Below, piece after piece: positions 19,604 through 32,108 of a stretch of 64,000 bases of DNA. This DNA is from DYJB01 sp963777165 (lineage in GTDB: Bacteria; Chloroflexota; Anaerolineae; Anaerolineales; E44-bin32), in assembly GCA_963777165.1 (NCBI GenBank), contig CAVZPO010000028.1:1-64000 (forward strand), given 5' to 3'. A program made the position numbers and the translations under genes. Every line of letters starts with the position of its first letter. The stretch's first letter is position 1. The notes beneath the pieces are model-generated. The model worked only from the letters and a program-made list of their open reading frames with translations, had not been told where the DNA came from and searched no databases.

Positions 19604-20703
19604 AGCGAGTGACCAATCCCCGCGCTGCGCCAAGGGTCCGCTCGGCGAAACCGGCGTCCGCCGCACCGTCGTCCACCCGGCCGCGGTTCCTGGTGCCCTA
19701 CCCGCCCAGCGCATTCGATCGCTTCACGGCCTGGGTCGACCGCCTGCCCATTCCGCCCTGGTTGGCCTACGCCCTGATGGCCCTGGTCCCCGTCACCCTG
19801 GCGGCCGCCCTGCGAGTCACCAGCGCCGTAGACCGGGGCGGCGACTACACCGATTTCGTCACGGCGGTCCAACCCTCGCTCGCCTTCTGTTTCATGCATT
19901 ACATCGATCGCATGGCCGGAGCCGCGCTGGATGCCACTCGATCGTTATTGCACAACGCAGACGATGACACGCAGGACCTGCGCTATCGGCTGACGACTCT
20001 GCCCGCCTCGTCGGTGCGCTGGGCGATCGTGGTCGGTGCGGGACTCTCGGTCATCCTGGCTTCGGGGTTCAACGAGTTCTTTGTCTCCGGGTCCCTGACC
20101 CCGTTCGCGCGAGGGGCGGCCACGGTTGTGGGGATCATCAATATCACTCTCTTTCCGATCTTCGTCGTCCATTCGTTCCATCAGCTTTATGTCATCAACG
20201 ATCTTCTCACCCGCCGCATCCGGGTCGACCTGTTCCAAATCCGCCCGCTGTACGCATTCTCCAATGTCACCGCCGTGACTGCCGTGACCTGGATCCTGTT
20301 TGGCGCCGGCTGGTTCCTGCTGTCGCAGCCGACGGGGGTCGGGGTCGGGGTGCAGATCATCTGGACGGCCTTCGACGCCGTCCTGGCTGCCATCATCTTC
20401 CTCTCCCCGCTGTGGGGAGTGCATCGGGTGTTGGTGCAGCGCAAGGGCGAGGCCTTGGCCGAGGTCGCGCGTCGGAAGCAAGCCGCCTACGCCAACTTCC
20501 ACCTCCTGCTCGACCAGAGGAGGACTCCGGCCATAGACACGGGCCATAAGGCCTTGGTCGTGCTCGAGATGGAGGCGGCCGACGTGAACCGCATTCCCAC
20601 ATGGCCCTGGTCTCCCGGCACGCCGCGCGGGCTTCTCGCCGCCGTGCTCCTTCCCATCACCGTCTGGCTCATTCAGTTCGGTCTTGGAAGGATGCTGCAG
20701 TAA
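19600..20703 (+). CDS. TWPW-family multi-pass membrane protein, array copy F
   Basis: Sixth array member, 367 residues. Motifs are FLVPYPPSAFDRFTAWVDRL (with S-A in place of S-W), HYIDRMAGAALDATRSLL, LRYRLTTLPASS, VHSFHQLYVINDLL, IRPLYAFSNVTAVTAVT, FLSPLWGVHRVL and IPTWPWSPGTPRG, ending QFGLGRMLQ. It is more diverged than its neighbours in motifs 2 and 4. The ATG overlaps the stop of copy E (ATGA). It ends with TAA, and a 78-bp spacer separates it from copy G. Confidence 0.8.
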   Translation: MKRVTNPRAAPRVRSAKPASAAPSSTRPRFLVPYPPSAFDRFTAWVDRLPIPPWLAYALMALVPVTLAAALRVTSAVDRGGDYTDFVTAVQPSLAFCFMHYIDRMAGAALDATRSLLHNADDDTQDLRYRLTTLPASSVRWAIVVGAGLSVILASGFNEFFVSGSLTPFARGAATVVGIINITLFPIFVVHSFHQLYVINDLLTRRIRVDLFQIRPLYAFSNVTAVTAVTWILFGAGWFLLSQPTGVGVGVQIIWTAFDAVLAAIIFLSPLWGVHRVLVQRKGEALAEVARRKQAAYANFHLLLDQRRTPAIDTGHKALVVLEMEAADVNRIPTWPWSPGTPRGLLAAVLLPITVWLIQFGLGRMLQ

Positions 20704-20781
20704 GGAGCCGGTATCGAACGGTCGTCTGCGGTCAGTCGCCCGCGATCAGAGCCTAGGGTCAAGAACGCAAGCTGAGGACCA

Positions 20782-21883
20782 ATGCCTCCCAAATCCAAGC
20801 GCTCGTCTCCACTCCAGACACCGGTGCCGGCCTTCCTGCCGCCCTATCCCCCTTCCTGGGTCGACCAATTCACCGACTGGGTCGATCGCCTGCCTATCCC
20901 GTGGTGGTCGTTCTACTTGATCGTTGGGCTACTCCTCGAGGTGCTCCAGGTGACAATTCTGTGGCGGGATGACATCTTCGCCACGCACGGCGTCCAGTTC
21001 TTCCAATTCTTCTTTCCCATCAACTACGTCCTGGCGACCTTCCTCATGCACGCCTTCGACCGGCGGGCGACGACGGCCCTCGAACGATTTCGGCCGGCGC
21101 TGCGGCACGACGCCTCACCCTATCCGCGCCTGCAATACGAATTGACGACGCTGCCGCCCCGCCCGACGATCGTGGCCGGCCTCATCGGTTTCGCCTTTGG
21201 CGCCATCTCCGTAGCCGTCGGCCAGGTGGGGCTTCAGGACTATCCGATGTTCGGCCTGAATGCCACGCCGACCGCATTCGCCTTCATGCTGATCACGTTC
21301 ATTCCGACCCTATGGTTCTGGTTTACGCTGATTTACCACACCATCCATCAAATGCGCACGGTCAGCCTGATCTATACGCGTCAAACACAGGTGGACCTGT
21401 ATCGCTTGCAGCCGATATACGCCTTGGCCGGGCTGACTGCAGTGACCGCACTCGGGTTCGCCGTCTACACCTACCCATGGCTGGCCGACCCGGGCGCCCA
21501 GCCGGGAGCTTTACCCACGGCCTACAACATGGTCGTCTTCTTGACTCTTGCCGTTCTACGTGTGGCCGATCCTGATCTTCGTCTGGCCGTTGTGGGGCGC
21601 GCACCGGATTCTGGTCGAGCGCAAGGAAATGGAGCTGGCCGACGTTGGCCACCGGCGAGAATCGATCACCCAGCGATTTCACAAGCGAGCCGAGCGCGAC
21701 CCATTGAGTGGGATGGACGAGTTCCACAAGGCGCTGGCGACAATCGAGCTGGAGGCGGCCGCCCTGGAGAAGATCCCCACCTGGCCCTGGCCGCGCGGCA
21801 TGTTCCGCAATCTGATGGCGGCCTTCCTCCTTCCGGTGCTCCTGTGGCTAATTCAGTACGTCCTTCAGAAGATCCTCGGATGA
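20782..21883 (+). CDS. TWPW-family multi-pass membrane protein, array copy G (frameshifted)
   Basis: Seventh array member. The first frame gives FLPPYPPSWVDQFTDWVDRL, HAFDRRATTALERFRPAL, LQYELTTLPPRP, YHTIHQMRTVSLIY and LQPIYALAGLTAVTALG. Near 21543-21549 one extra base moves the sequence to another frame, which continues LPFYVWPILIFVWPLWGAHR, MDEFHKALATIELEAAALEK and IPTWPWPRGMFRN, ending QYVLQKILG. Without correction the first frame runs on through copy H as a false fusion. The ATG at 20782 follows a GAGGA. It ends in an ATGA overlap with copy H. Confidence 0.75.
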
Positions 21884-22987
21884 CCCAACGCAAGACCACT
21901 CGCGTCGCGGCTTCTCCGGCGCCGACGAAACCGAGCCCGGCCGGTGCCACCGAGCCTGCGCCTTTCATCCCGCCCTACCGGGCCAGCTTGCCCGACAGGC
22001 TCATCGATCGGGTCGAACGTCTCCCCTGGCCACCGTGGGTGACCGGCGCGCTGGTGATCGCCCTGACGGTCGCCGCAGTTCACCTCGACGCATGGGGCAG
22101 GGGCACCTTGCCTCGAGGTGTATTCTCCGCGAACGACGTGGGATCGGCTGTCTGGGGCGGGTACGCGCTGGCAGCCTCGATCTACGCACGCCGCTGGGCG
22201 GAGCAGGCTCTCAACGAGTTTCGGCCGGTGATCTCGAAAGAAATGGGTTCGTTCGAGTCTCTCAGGTATCGGGTGACACGGGTACCCATGGCCTTGGGCA
22301 CCCTGGTCATTGCCGCGAACATCTCCATCTTCCTGCTCATCGCTCTGCTGGCCCCAGCCATGGGCCTGATCCCGGGTACCTTGTCGCCCGTGTGGATCGG
22401 CGCCACATTGTGGGCTTATGTCATCGCCGGGCATTGGCTGGCGCTGGTCATCCGACAATTGCTCCAGGTGGCCAGGCTATACCGGATGATCCCCGAATTC
22501 CACCTCATCCGACGCGATCCGCTCTACGCGCTTTCGCGTCTGACTCAGCGAAGCGGCGCGGCGCTGGCGGTCCTGGTCACGGTGGGTTGGTTGGCAAATG
22601 CCAGTACTCTGTCCGAACCGCTGACCGCGGGCTCGGCCCTGACCCTGGTCGGAATTCAAGCCGGAATGGTGATGTTTATCTTCGTCTCCCCGCTCTGGGG
22701 CGCCCATGTTCGGCTCGTGGATGAGAAGCGGCGCCAGCAGGCGGAGAGCGATCAACGCACGATCACCGCCCTCGATCGGCTGCACGACGGCCTGGAGCGC
22801 GATGACGGCCCCACCATCGAGCGACAGCACAAAGCCCTACTGGCCATCCAGTTCGAGCAGCAGGCTCTGGCCAAGGTTCCGACCTGGCCCTGGACGCCGG
22901 GGATCCTTCGAAGCGCGCTCGGTGCGATCGTCCTGCCCACTCGTGCTCTGGCTTGTCCAGTATGTCCTGCAGAAGGTGCTGAGATGA
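21880..22987 (+). CDS. TWPW-family multi-pass membrane protein, array copy H (frameshifted at 3' end)
   Basis: Eighth array member and the most diverged: FIPPYRASLPDRLIDRVERL, IYARRWAEQALNEFRPVI, LRYRVTRVPMAL, IRQLLQVARLYRM, RDPLYALSRLTQRSGA, FVSPLWGAHVRL and VPTWPWTPGILRS. After GAIVLP an extra base near 22936-22939 (a CCC run) breaks the frame. The other frame gives LVLWLVQYVLQKVLR and the stop at 22985-22987, matching the C-terminal helix of the other copies. Start and corrected stop both lie in ATGA overlaps. Confidence 0.75.
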
Positions 22988-24031
22988 AACGACCTGCTGG
23001 CCCGCCGACCCGTGCAGCGCGCACCCGACCCCGAGGTCGCCGCGCCCTTCCTGCCTCCTTACCCGCCGTCGTGGTTCGACCGCCTTGTACGCCGCATCGA
23101 CCGGCTCCCGGGACCGTACTGGCTGCCGTATCTCGTGGTGTGCCTGGCGTTCCTCGGCCTGGCAGGCGTCTTGCTGAACCTGGAGGGAGAACCCCTGACG
23201 CCTGCCGTGCTCTATGCTCATTCCGTACCCTTCTACGGCTTCTGGCTGCTTCACTACCTCGACCGCAGGGCAGCTGCGTCGCTGGAGGAATACCGTCAGG
23301 CCTTCACCGGCAGCGAGGCTGAGCTCCGAGGCATCCGCTGGCAGCTCACCACGCTGCCTGCCCGACCCGCTGCGGTGGCGAGCCTGGTGGCACTGATTCT
23401 CGGGGTGTCGGTCAGCCTCGACTGGACAACTTACTCCGCGTTCGGAGTCCTCGACCGGCTTCAGTTCTACGCCTCCGTCGTGTTCGCCGGCCTGTACATC
23501 TACCACTCCATCCGCCAGCTGCGCCTGGTCAACCGGCTGTATGCCACAAGCACGCGGGTCGATCTGCACAACGTGGCTCCCCTGGTCGCCTTCTCGACCC
23601 TGTCTGCGCACACGGCCATCGGCGGCTTGCTGATTATCTCGGCCGCGGTCTTGATCACGCCCGAGGGTCTCGTGGGCCCGTTCCTGCCGGCAGCCACCGT
23701 CTTCTCCCTGATGGCCATCCTGGCCTTTCTCCTGCCACTGATGGGGCTACACAGGCGGCTGGTCCAGACCAAGGACCAGGAGCTTTCCGATCTCAGCCTG
23801 CGCTGGCAGAAGTGCATGAGCGAGGTCTACCGCCGCGTCGACCAGGGCGACCTGGCTGCCGCCGACCGGGTCAACACGACCCTGTTGGCCCTCGAGCGCG
23901 CCCGGGCGGTGATCGAACGCATCCCCACCTGGCCCTGGCGGGCCGAGACGATGCGCAGTCTCGTGGCGGCGCTGATTCTGCCGGTGGTCATCACGCTGCT
24001 GCAGTACGGTCTGAAGAAGTTCCTCGAGTGA
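22984..24031 (+). CDS. TWPW-family multi-pass membrane protein, array copy I (start out of frame with body)
   Basis: Ninth and last array member. The body has FLPPYPPSWFDRLVRRIDRL, HYLDRRAAASLEEYRQAF, IRWQLTTLPARP, YHSIRQLRLVNRLY, VAPLVAFSTLSAHTAIG, FLLPLMGLHRRL and IPTWPWRAETMRS, ending QYGLKKFLE. The ATGA start at 22984 is in a different frame from the body, as in copy E. The body frame opens at a GTG (23012) with no ribosome site, giving 339 residues. One inserted base between 22987 and 23040 would restore MKRPAGPPTRA followed by the body. No terminator stands out after the stop. Confidence 0.7.
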
Positions 24032-24416
24032 ACCCGCCCCGCCCGAGGGTCTCCTCCTAGGAGAGGACGAAGGGAGAAACGGAATGCACGCTCCTCGAGC
24101 GTCGACCTCGTGATGCTTCCCCGCCTGTTCCCTACGCGCTCCTGGCATCCCGTGACGGAGGCCCGACTTGTAGCGAAGACACGTCTCGGTTCGCTCCGTA
24201 CTTGCGCCAGGTGAGGTCTCCGATTCAGGCCAGGATGCTGATCTTCACTTTCACCTCGCTCGTCGGGGCGTCGGCCGCCGTGCCCGCTCCCACCGTCAGT
24301 GCTCGCTGTGCCCCGCCTCCCCGCGTTACAATGGTTCACTCGCGCAGCCGGACGAATGCAGCCGGCAGCGACAGGGTGTAGTGTGAGAACTCACCGATGC
24401 CCGGACCGGCGACCAA
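24032..24416 (+). other. Intergenic region before feoA
   Basis: About 385 bp without a recognisable gene. It contains the candidate feoA promoter box at 24327-24332. I see no strong terminator for the membrane array and no repeat. Confidence 0.5.
24327..24332 (+). promoter_or_regulatory. Candidate -10 box of feoAB
   Basis: TACAAT lies about 90 nt before the FeoA-coding frame. It lacks the TG extension seen elsewhere in the window. No Fur box was recognised. Confidence 0.35.
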
Positions 24417-24774
24417 TTGATTTTGCAGGGCCTGCCAGCGAACCCGGCCGCCGAAGGTCAGGTGCGCTCGCTCGGCCTTCTCCCCGGAGGCGCCGTCCGT
24501 CTGCTCCGGCGCGCCCCATTCCACGGACCCCTGCTCCTCGAGGCTGAAGGGCGCATCATCGCCCTGGGCTGGAAGATCGCCTCCGGCCTGGAGGTCTCGC
24601 CGGTTGCGTTCGCTCGGCCTGCTCCCCGGAGGCTCCGTCCGCCTGCTCCGGCGCGCCCCGTTCCATGGGCCCCTGCTCCTTGAAGTGGAAGGACGCATCA
24701 TCGCCCTCGGCTGGAAGATCGCCTCCGGCCTGGAGGTCTCGCCGGTACCTGCCCCCGGATCGGAAGCCGGCTGA
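24417..24774 (+). CDS. feoA: FeoA-like protein with internal 142-bp tandem duplication (frame disrupted)
   Basis: FeoA is a small SH3-like cytoplasmic protein that assists FeoB in ferrous iron uptake. The first frame gives LILQGLPANPAAEGQVRSLG, LLPGGAVRLLRRAPFHGPLL and IIALGWKIASGLEV, a recognisable FeoA fold. From 24604 the segment encoding LRSLGLLPGGSVRLLRRAPF to GLEVSPV is repeated in another frame. That second copy ends PAPGSEAG with its TGA overlapping the feoB ATG (TGATG). The real gene probably has one copy. The start is unclear: FeoA-like sequence (LTDARTGDQ) begins before the TTG at 24417, behind an in-frame TGA at 24384. Confidence 0.65.
24462..24745 (+). repeat. 142-bp diverged tandem duplication within feoA
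   Basis: Unit 1 is 24462-24603 and unit 2 is 24604-24745, directly adjacent. By eye they differ at roughly 14 positions, nearly all in the first two thirds, while the last 40 bp or so are the same. The unit is not a multiple of three. Confidence 0.85.
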
Positions 24775-26690
24775 TGCGCATCGCCCTCGTCGGCCAGCCG
24801 AATTGCGGCAAGAGCACGCTCTTCAACCAGGTGGCCGGCTACAAGGCACACACGGGCAACTTCCCGGGCACGACGGTCGCCTACACCGAGAGCAAGGTGC
24901 GCCTGCAGGGCGAAGTCGTCGACGTCGTCGACCTGCCGGGCACCTACACGTTGGCCGGCACCAATCCCGCCGAACGCGTCACGCTGCGCTACCTGGCATC
25001 GACCGACGTGGACGTGATCATCAACGTGCTCGACGCCACGCACCTGTCCCAGGGCCTGGACATGACGCTCGAGCTGCTCGAGCTGCAAAGGCCGCTGATC
25101 CTGGCCGTCAACTTGCTGGATGAGGCCGATCGCCTCGGCCTGCGGATCGACGGCCCCCGCCTCCAGGGCGAGCTCGGTGTCCCCGTCCTGCCGCTGGTGG
25201 CCAGCAAGGGCCGCGGCGTGCGCGCCCTGTTCAACGCCGCCTTCCAGGCCGCGCGCAACCCTCAGCCGATCACCCGCCCTCGCTACGGCCGCGATGTCGA
25301 AGACGCCCTGGCCGGGCTGGCCGAGGCGCTGCGCGGGACGCCGACACCTCTCCACCCCGAGGCGACCGCCCTCAAGCTGCTCGAGGGCGATAACGAACTG
25401 GCCGCCGAGACCGAGCGCATCACGCCGGCCCTCAGGTCGATGGCCGAGCAGGCGCAGCGTGACCTGGCCGAACATCGCGGCCAGCCTGCACGCTGGGTGG
25501 TGTGGGGAGAACGACACGGGCTGGCCGGGAACCTCGAGCATCTGGTCGTCACCCAGGGTGAGCGCCGCACCTCGTGGCGCGACCGGCTGGACGATGTCCT
25601 GCTTCACCCGGTCGCCGGGTATCTCGCCCTGATCCTGATCCTGTTCGCCTTCTTCCAGGTCGGTCTATGCCACCGGAAACGCGGTCGAGCCGCCGCTCCT
25701 CGCCCTGTTCGGAACGTGGACCACCCGACTGCACGCCGCCCTGGCCGGACAGTCGTTTCTGGACACGATCGCCATCGGCCTGCTGCAGGGCGTGGCCGGC
25801 GGTGCAGCAATCGTCATGCCCTACCTGATCCCGTTCCTGCTCGGCCTGGGGTTCCTCGAGGACGTCGGATACCTGCCGCGCCTGGCGTTCCTGATGGATG
25901 CGCTCATGCACCGCATGGGTTTGCACGGCAAGAGCGTCGTCCCTTTCATCCTGGGTTACGGCTGCTCGGTCCCGGCGGTCATGTCGACCCGCATCCTGGA
26001 GAACCAGCGAGACCGCTTCCTGGCTGCGGCGCTCTCGACGCTCATCCCGTGCTCGGCTCGGCTGGTGGTCGTCTTCGGCCTGGTGGCCGCGTACGTCGGC
26101 CCGTGGGCCGCGGCCGCGATCTATGTCCTCAATCTGTTCATGATCGCCCTGACTGGCCGCGTGCTCAGCGGCATGATGCACGAGGAATCGCCGGGGCTGA
26201 TCCTCGAGATTCCGCCTTACCGCATTCCCGCCGCCCGCACAGTCCTGGCCAAGGCCTGGTACCGCGTGCGCGAGTTTATGGTGGAGGCCTGGCCGGCACT
26301 GATCGTCGGCAGCGTCGTCCTCGCCCTGCTGACCTTCTTCGGCCTGACGCCGTCGCTTGACCTGATCGCCCGTCCCGCTCACCTGGGTACTCGGCCTGCC
26401 CGCCGCTACCGGCGTGCCGCTGGCCTTCGGCATCTTGCGCAAGGAACTCTCGCTGGTGATGCTCGGCCAGGCATTGGGGACACTCGAACTTCGACTTGGT
26501 GCTCACCCAGGCGCAGATGATCACCTTCGCCGTGTTCGTCGTGTTCTACGTCCCGTGCCTGGCGACGCTGGTCGTCCTGCGCCGCGAGCTCGGCTGGCGC
26601 GCCATGGGCGCCGTGGCGGCGATAGCCACGATCGTGGCGCTGGTCGTGGCGCTCGCCGTGCGCGGTGGGCTCTTCCTCGCCGGCGTCTAG
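24774..26690 (+). CDS. feoB: Ferrous iron transport GTPase/permease FeoB (three frameshifts)
   Basis: FeoB couples an N-terminal G domain to a membrane Fe2+ channel. Visible are the P-loop GQPNCGKST at residues 8-16, DLPGTYTL (G3) and NLLDEADR (G4). The membrane part has GLLQGVAGGAAIVMPYLIPF, a gate region with FILGYGCSVPAVMSTRILEN, and CSARLVVVFGLVAAY. The frame breaks near 25661-25663, 26371-26378 and 26477-26484. Joining the pieces gives a normal order ending RGGLFLAGV at 26690, about 638 residues, on the short side for FeoB. The ATG overlaps the feoA stop. Three breaks in one gene mean either decay or poor local sequence; conservation between the breaks favours the latter. Confidence 0.8.
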
Positions 26691-26844
26691 CCGGGCCCGG
26701 AAGCCCCGGGGTTCACACCCAACCCCCTCCCCTCACCCCTCCCCTGCTTGGGCCGAATCTCGCGGCCGGGATGGGACTGCATGGGGCGGGGACTTGGGCA
26801 GGAAGGGGCAGAAGCGTCAGACCGTGCCGGTCTGGAACACGAAC

Positions 26845-26868
26845 GGGGGCACGCGTGCGCGTGCCCCC
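26845..26868. terminator. Bidirectional terminator between feoB and nifJ
   Basis: A perfect palindrome, GGGGGCACGCG, TG, CGCGTGCCCCC, lies between two convergent genes. The rest of 26691-26904 shows nothing else. Confidence 0.65.
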
Positions 26869-26904
26869 GGGCTCTCTCACATCGACTTCCGAAGTCGTTC
26901 GTCC

Positions 26905-30486
<3,582 letters not shown>

Positions 30487-30577
30487 GCACAGCTCCTTGG
30501 GTGACCGGCGCGCGGCGAGGCGGGAGGGGCGCGTCGGGTGTCAGTCAATTCCCAAGTCTAGGGATCCCCCCCTCCGG

Positions 30578-30627
30578 GCAATAGTGCTGAAGCGCCCGCC
30601 AAACTGGATGACTATTGTCACTATTGC
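30578..30627. promoter_or_regulatory. Repeated CACTATTG boxes between nifJ and the DHODH-like gene
   Basis: GCAATAGTG (30578-30586) is the exact reverse complement of CACTATTGC (30619-30627). A further ACTATTG lies at 30611-30617. The three boxes sit in the 223-bp divergent promoter region and look like sites for one regulator controlling both genes. The rest of 30487-30709 shows no gene. Confidence 0.5.
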
Positions 30628-30709
30628 GGCTCTGGGATTTGCGACACCCTCGAACCTGGTGCAGCAGGCCCGCGAACGGCCTGTCCGGCACGACTCGGAT
30701 GGAGGCAGC

Positions 30710-31696
30710 ATGCCCGACCTGAAGACCACCTACATGGGGATCCCGCTCCGCAGCCCGATCGTCGTGGGGGCCAGTTCGATTTCCGGGATGCTGGACAAGA
30801 TCAAGATGGCCGAGCAGGTCGGGGCCGGCGCGCTGGTCATCCGCTCGCTGTTCGAGGAGCAGATCCAGTTCGACGCCCTGCGCATGGAGGAGTCGCTCGC
30901 CGTCGGTTCGGAGAGTTTTGCCGAGGCGCTGACCTACTTCCCCAACATGAAGCACGGCGAGGCCAAAGAACACCTGATGTGGGTGGAGAAGGCGCGCAAG
31001 GCGGTGACGTTCCCGCTGCTGGCCAGCCTGAACGCTGTCAGCCCGGGCGTCTGGATCGAGTACGCCAGGCAGTTGGAGGGCACCGGCGTCAACGGTCTGG
31101 AGCTCAATGTGTACTCGGTTGCGGCCGACGCGCGCCGGTCGGGAACGGCCATCGAGGTGGCGCTGTTCGACGTTGTCGAAGCCGTCAAGCAGCAGGTGAA
31201 GATCCCGCTGGCGATCAAGCTCAGCCCGTTCTACACCTCGGTGGCCTACATTGCCTCGGAACTCGACAAGCGCGGCGCTGCCAGCCTGGTGTTATTCAAC
31301 CGCTTCCTGCAGCCCGACATCGATCCGGCCACGGAGAGCCTGTCGAGCGAGATGGTGCTCAGCGGTCCGGAGGAGCTCAAACTGCCGCTGCGCTGGACAG
31401 CGCTGCTCTACGGGCGGATCAAGGCCGAGGTGGCATTGAGCACCGGCGTGCACAGCGGCACGGACGTCGCCAAGGGGCTCCTGGCTGGAGCCACCGTCGT
31501 GCAGACCGCTTCGGCCGTGATCAAGAACGGCTTGCCATACGTCTCGACGATGCTCCGTCAGCTTGAGGAGTGGATGACCGAGAAGGGCTACGCCTCCGTG
31601 GCCGACTTCCGTGGCAAGCTCAGTCAAAAGCAGGCCGCCGATCCGTTCGCCTTCGAGCGGGCACAGTACGTGAGGCTTTTGCTCTCGCAGAAGTAG
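30710..31696 (+). CDS. Dihydroorotate dehydrogenase-like flavoprotein
   Basis: FMN-binding TIM-barrel protein of 328 residues related to class 1 dihydroorotate dehydrogenase. Family stretches are TYMGIPLRSPIVVGASSISG, FPLLASLNAV, IPLAIKLSPFYTSV and ALSTGVHSGTDVAKGLLAGA. Members of this group usually sit beside PFOR genes and are annotated as DHODH-like. A role in pyrimidine synthesis is therefore doubtful; electron transfer linked to PFOR is a guess. GGAGG precedes the ATG at 30710. It ends 11 bp before a strong terminator. Confidence 0.8.
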   Translation: MPDLKTTYMGIPLRSPIVVGASSISGMLDKIKMAEQVGAGALVIRSLFEEQIQFDALRMEESLAVGSESFAEALTYFPNMKHGEAKEHLMWVEKARKAVTFPLLASLNAVSPGVWIEYARQLEGTGVNGLELNVYSVAADARRSGTAIEVALFDVVEAVKQQVKIPLAIKLSPFYTSVAYIASELDKRGAASLVLFNRFLQPDIDPATESLSSEMVLSGPEELKLPLRWTALLYGRIKAEVALSTGVHSGTDVAKGLLAGATVVQTASAVIKNGLPYVSTMLRQLEEWMTEKGYASVADFRGKLSQKQAADPFAFERAQYVRLLLSQK

Positions 31697-31706
31697 CTCC
31701 GCCTCG

Positions 31707-31746
31707 CCCCGACTTCCGAAGTCCTTTGGGGCCTCGGAAGTCGGGG
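31707..31746 (+). terminator. Terminator after the DHODH-like gene
   Basis: A 13-bp perfect stem (CCCCGACTTCCGA pairing with TCGGAAGTCGGGG) is followed by CTT. Confidence 0.75.
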
Positions 31747-31747
31747 C

Positions 31748-31777
31748 TTGACTCCCCCACTGCATTCGCGGTATAGT
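31748..31777 (+). promoter_or_regulatory. Promoter of a tiny gene
   Basis: TTGACT and TATAGT are separated by 18 bp, immediately after a terminator and about 55 nt before a short open frame with a strong ribosome site. Confidence 0.65.
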
Positions 31778-31831
31778 CTTTCGGTCGGCCCGGAGCGGGC
31801 CGAGATCCGAATCCCCAAGAAGGAGGGGCGC

Positions 31832-31918
31832 ATGTCCAGCATCGGCTATGTGTTCGTTCGCCTGAACCGCCATCCCGCGGCTCGCCCCTCCGGCGTTTCC
31901 TTCACCCTGCTCGACTAG
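31832..31918 (+). CDS. Putative 28-residue small protein or leader peptide
   Basis: A 28-codon open frame, MSSIGYVFVRLNRHPAARPS then GVSFTLLD. It has an excellent ribosome site (AAGGAGGGG about 6 nt upstream), its own promoter at 31748-31777 and a hairpin with a T-rich tail 32 bp after its stop. This is the layout of a free-standing small gene rather than of random sequence. I recognise no family. Alternatively it is a leader peptide for the hypothetical gene at 32109, with the hairpin acting as an attenuator. Confidence 0.5.
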   Translation: MSSIGYVFVRLNRHPAARPSGVSFTLLD

Positions 31919-31949
31919 TCAGCCGGAGCGACCCTTCAAGGCCCAAGAG

Positions 31950-31980
31950 CCGCGGGCAGGCGCCCGCGGTCCTGTTTTCC
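31950..31980 (+). terminator. Terminator (or attenuator) after the tiny gene
   Basis: CCGCGGGC (31950-31957) pairs with GCCCGCGG (31962-31969) around AGGC, followed by TCCTGTTTTCC. Confidence 0.7.
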
Positions 31981-32108
31981 TTCCCTGTCCCGGCGCGGAT
32001 TCCGCCCGGCGAACAGGAAGGGCCGGCGGGCAGGATCCGAGAGCTAGCCCTGCTAGCGTCACCGTCGGAGTTTCCCAGCGAGATCTCCGGCCACCGAAGA
32101 GGAAGCGC

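Noticed and set aside
18498..23040. Programmed ribosomal frameshifting in the array genes
   Set aside because: I see no consistent slippery heptamer with a following structure, and the breaks differ in place and direction. Sequence error or phase variation is simpler.
20782..23322. A single 846-residue fusion protein in the membrane array
   Set aside because: It is an artefact of frame breaks in copies G and H, which let one frame run through two genes and into a third. The stop and start overlaps in the other frame show separate genes.
24336..25607. Minus-strand frame of 423 codons opposite feoA and feoB
   Set aside because: It contains the mirror of the feoA repeat and no recognisable domain, while the plus strand encodes FeoA and FeoB.
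30710..31696. Calling the DHODH-like gene pyrD
   Set aside because: It groups by context with PFOR-associated DHODH-like proteins and has no pyrimidine gene nearby, so the symbol would overstate the evidence.
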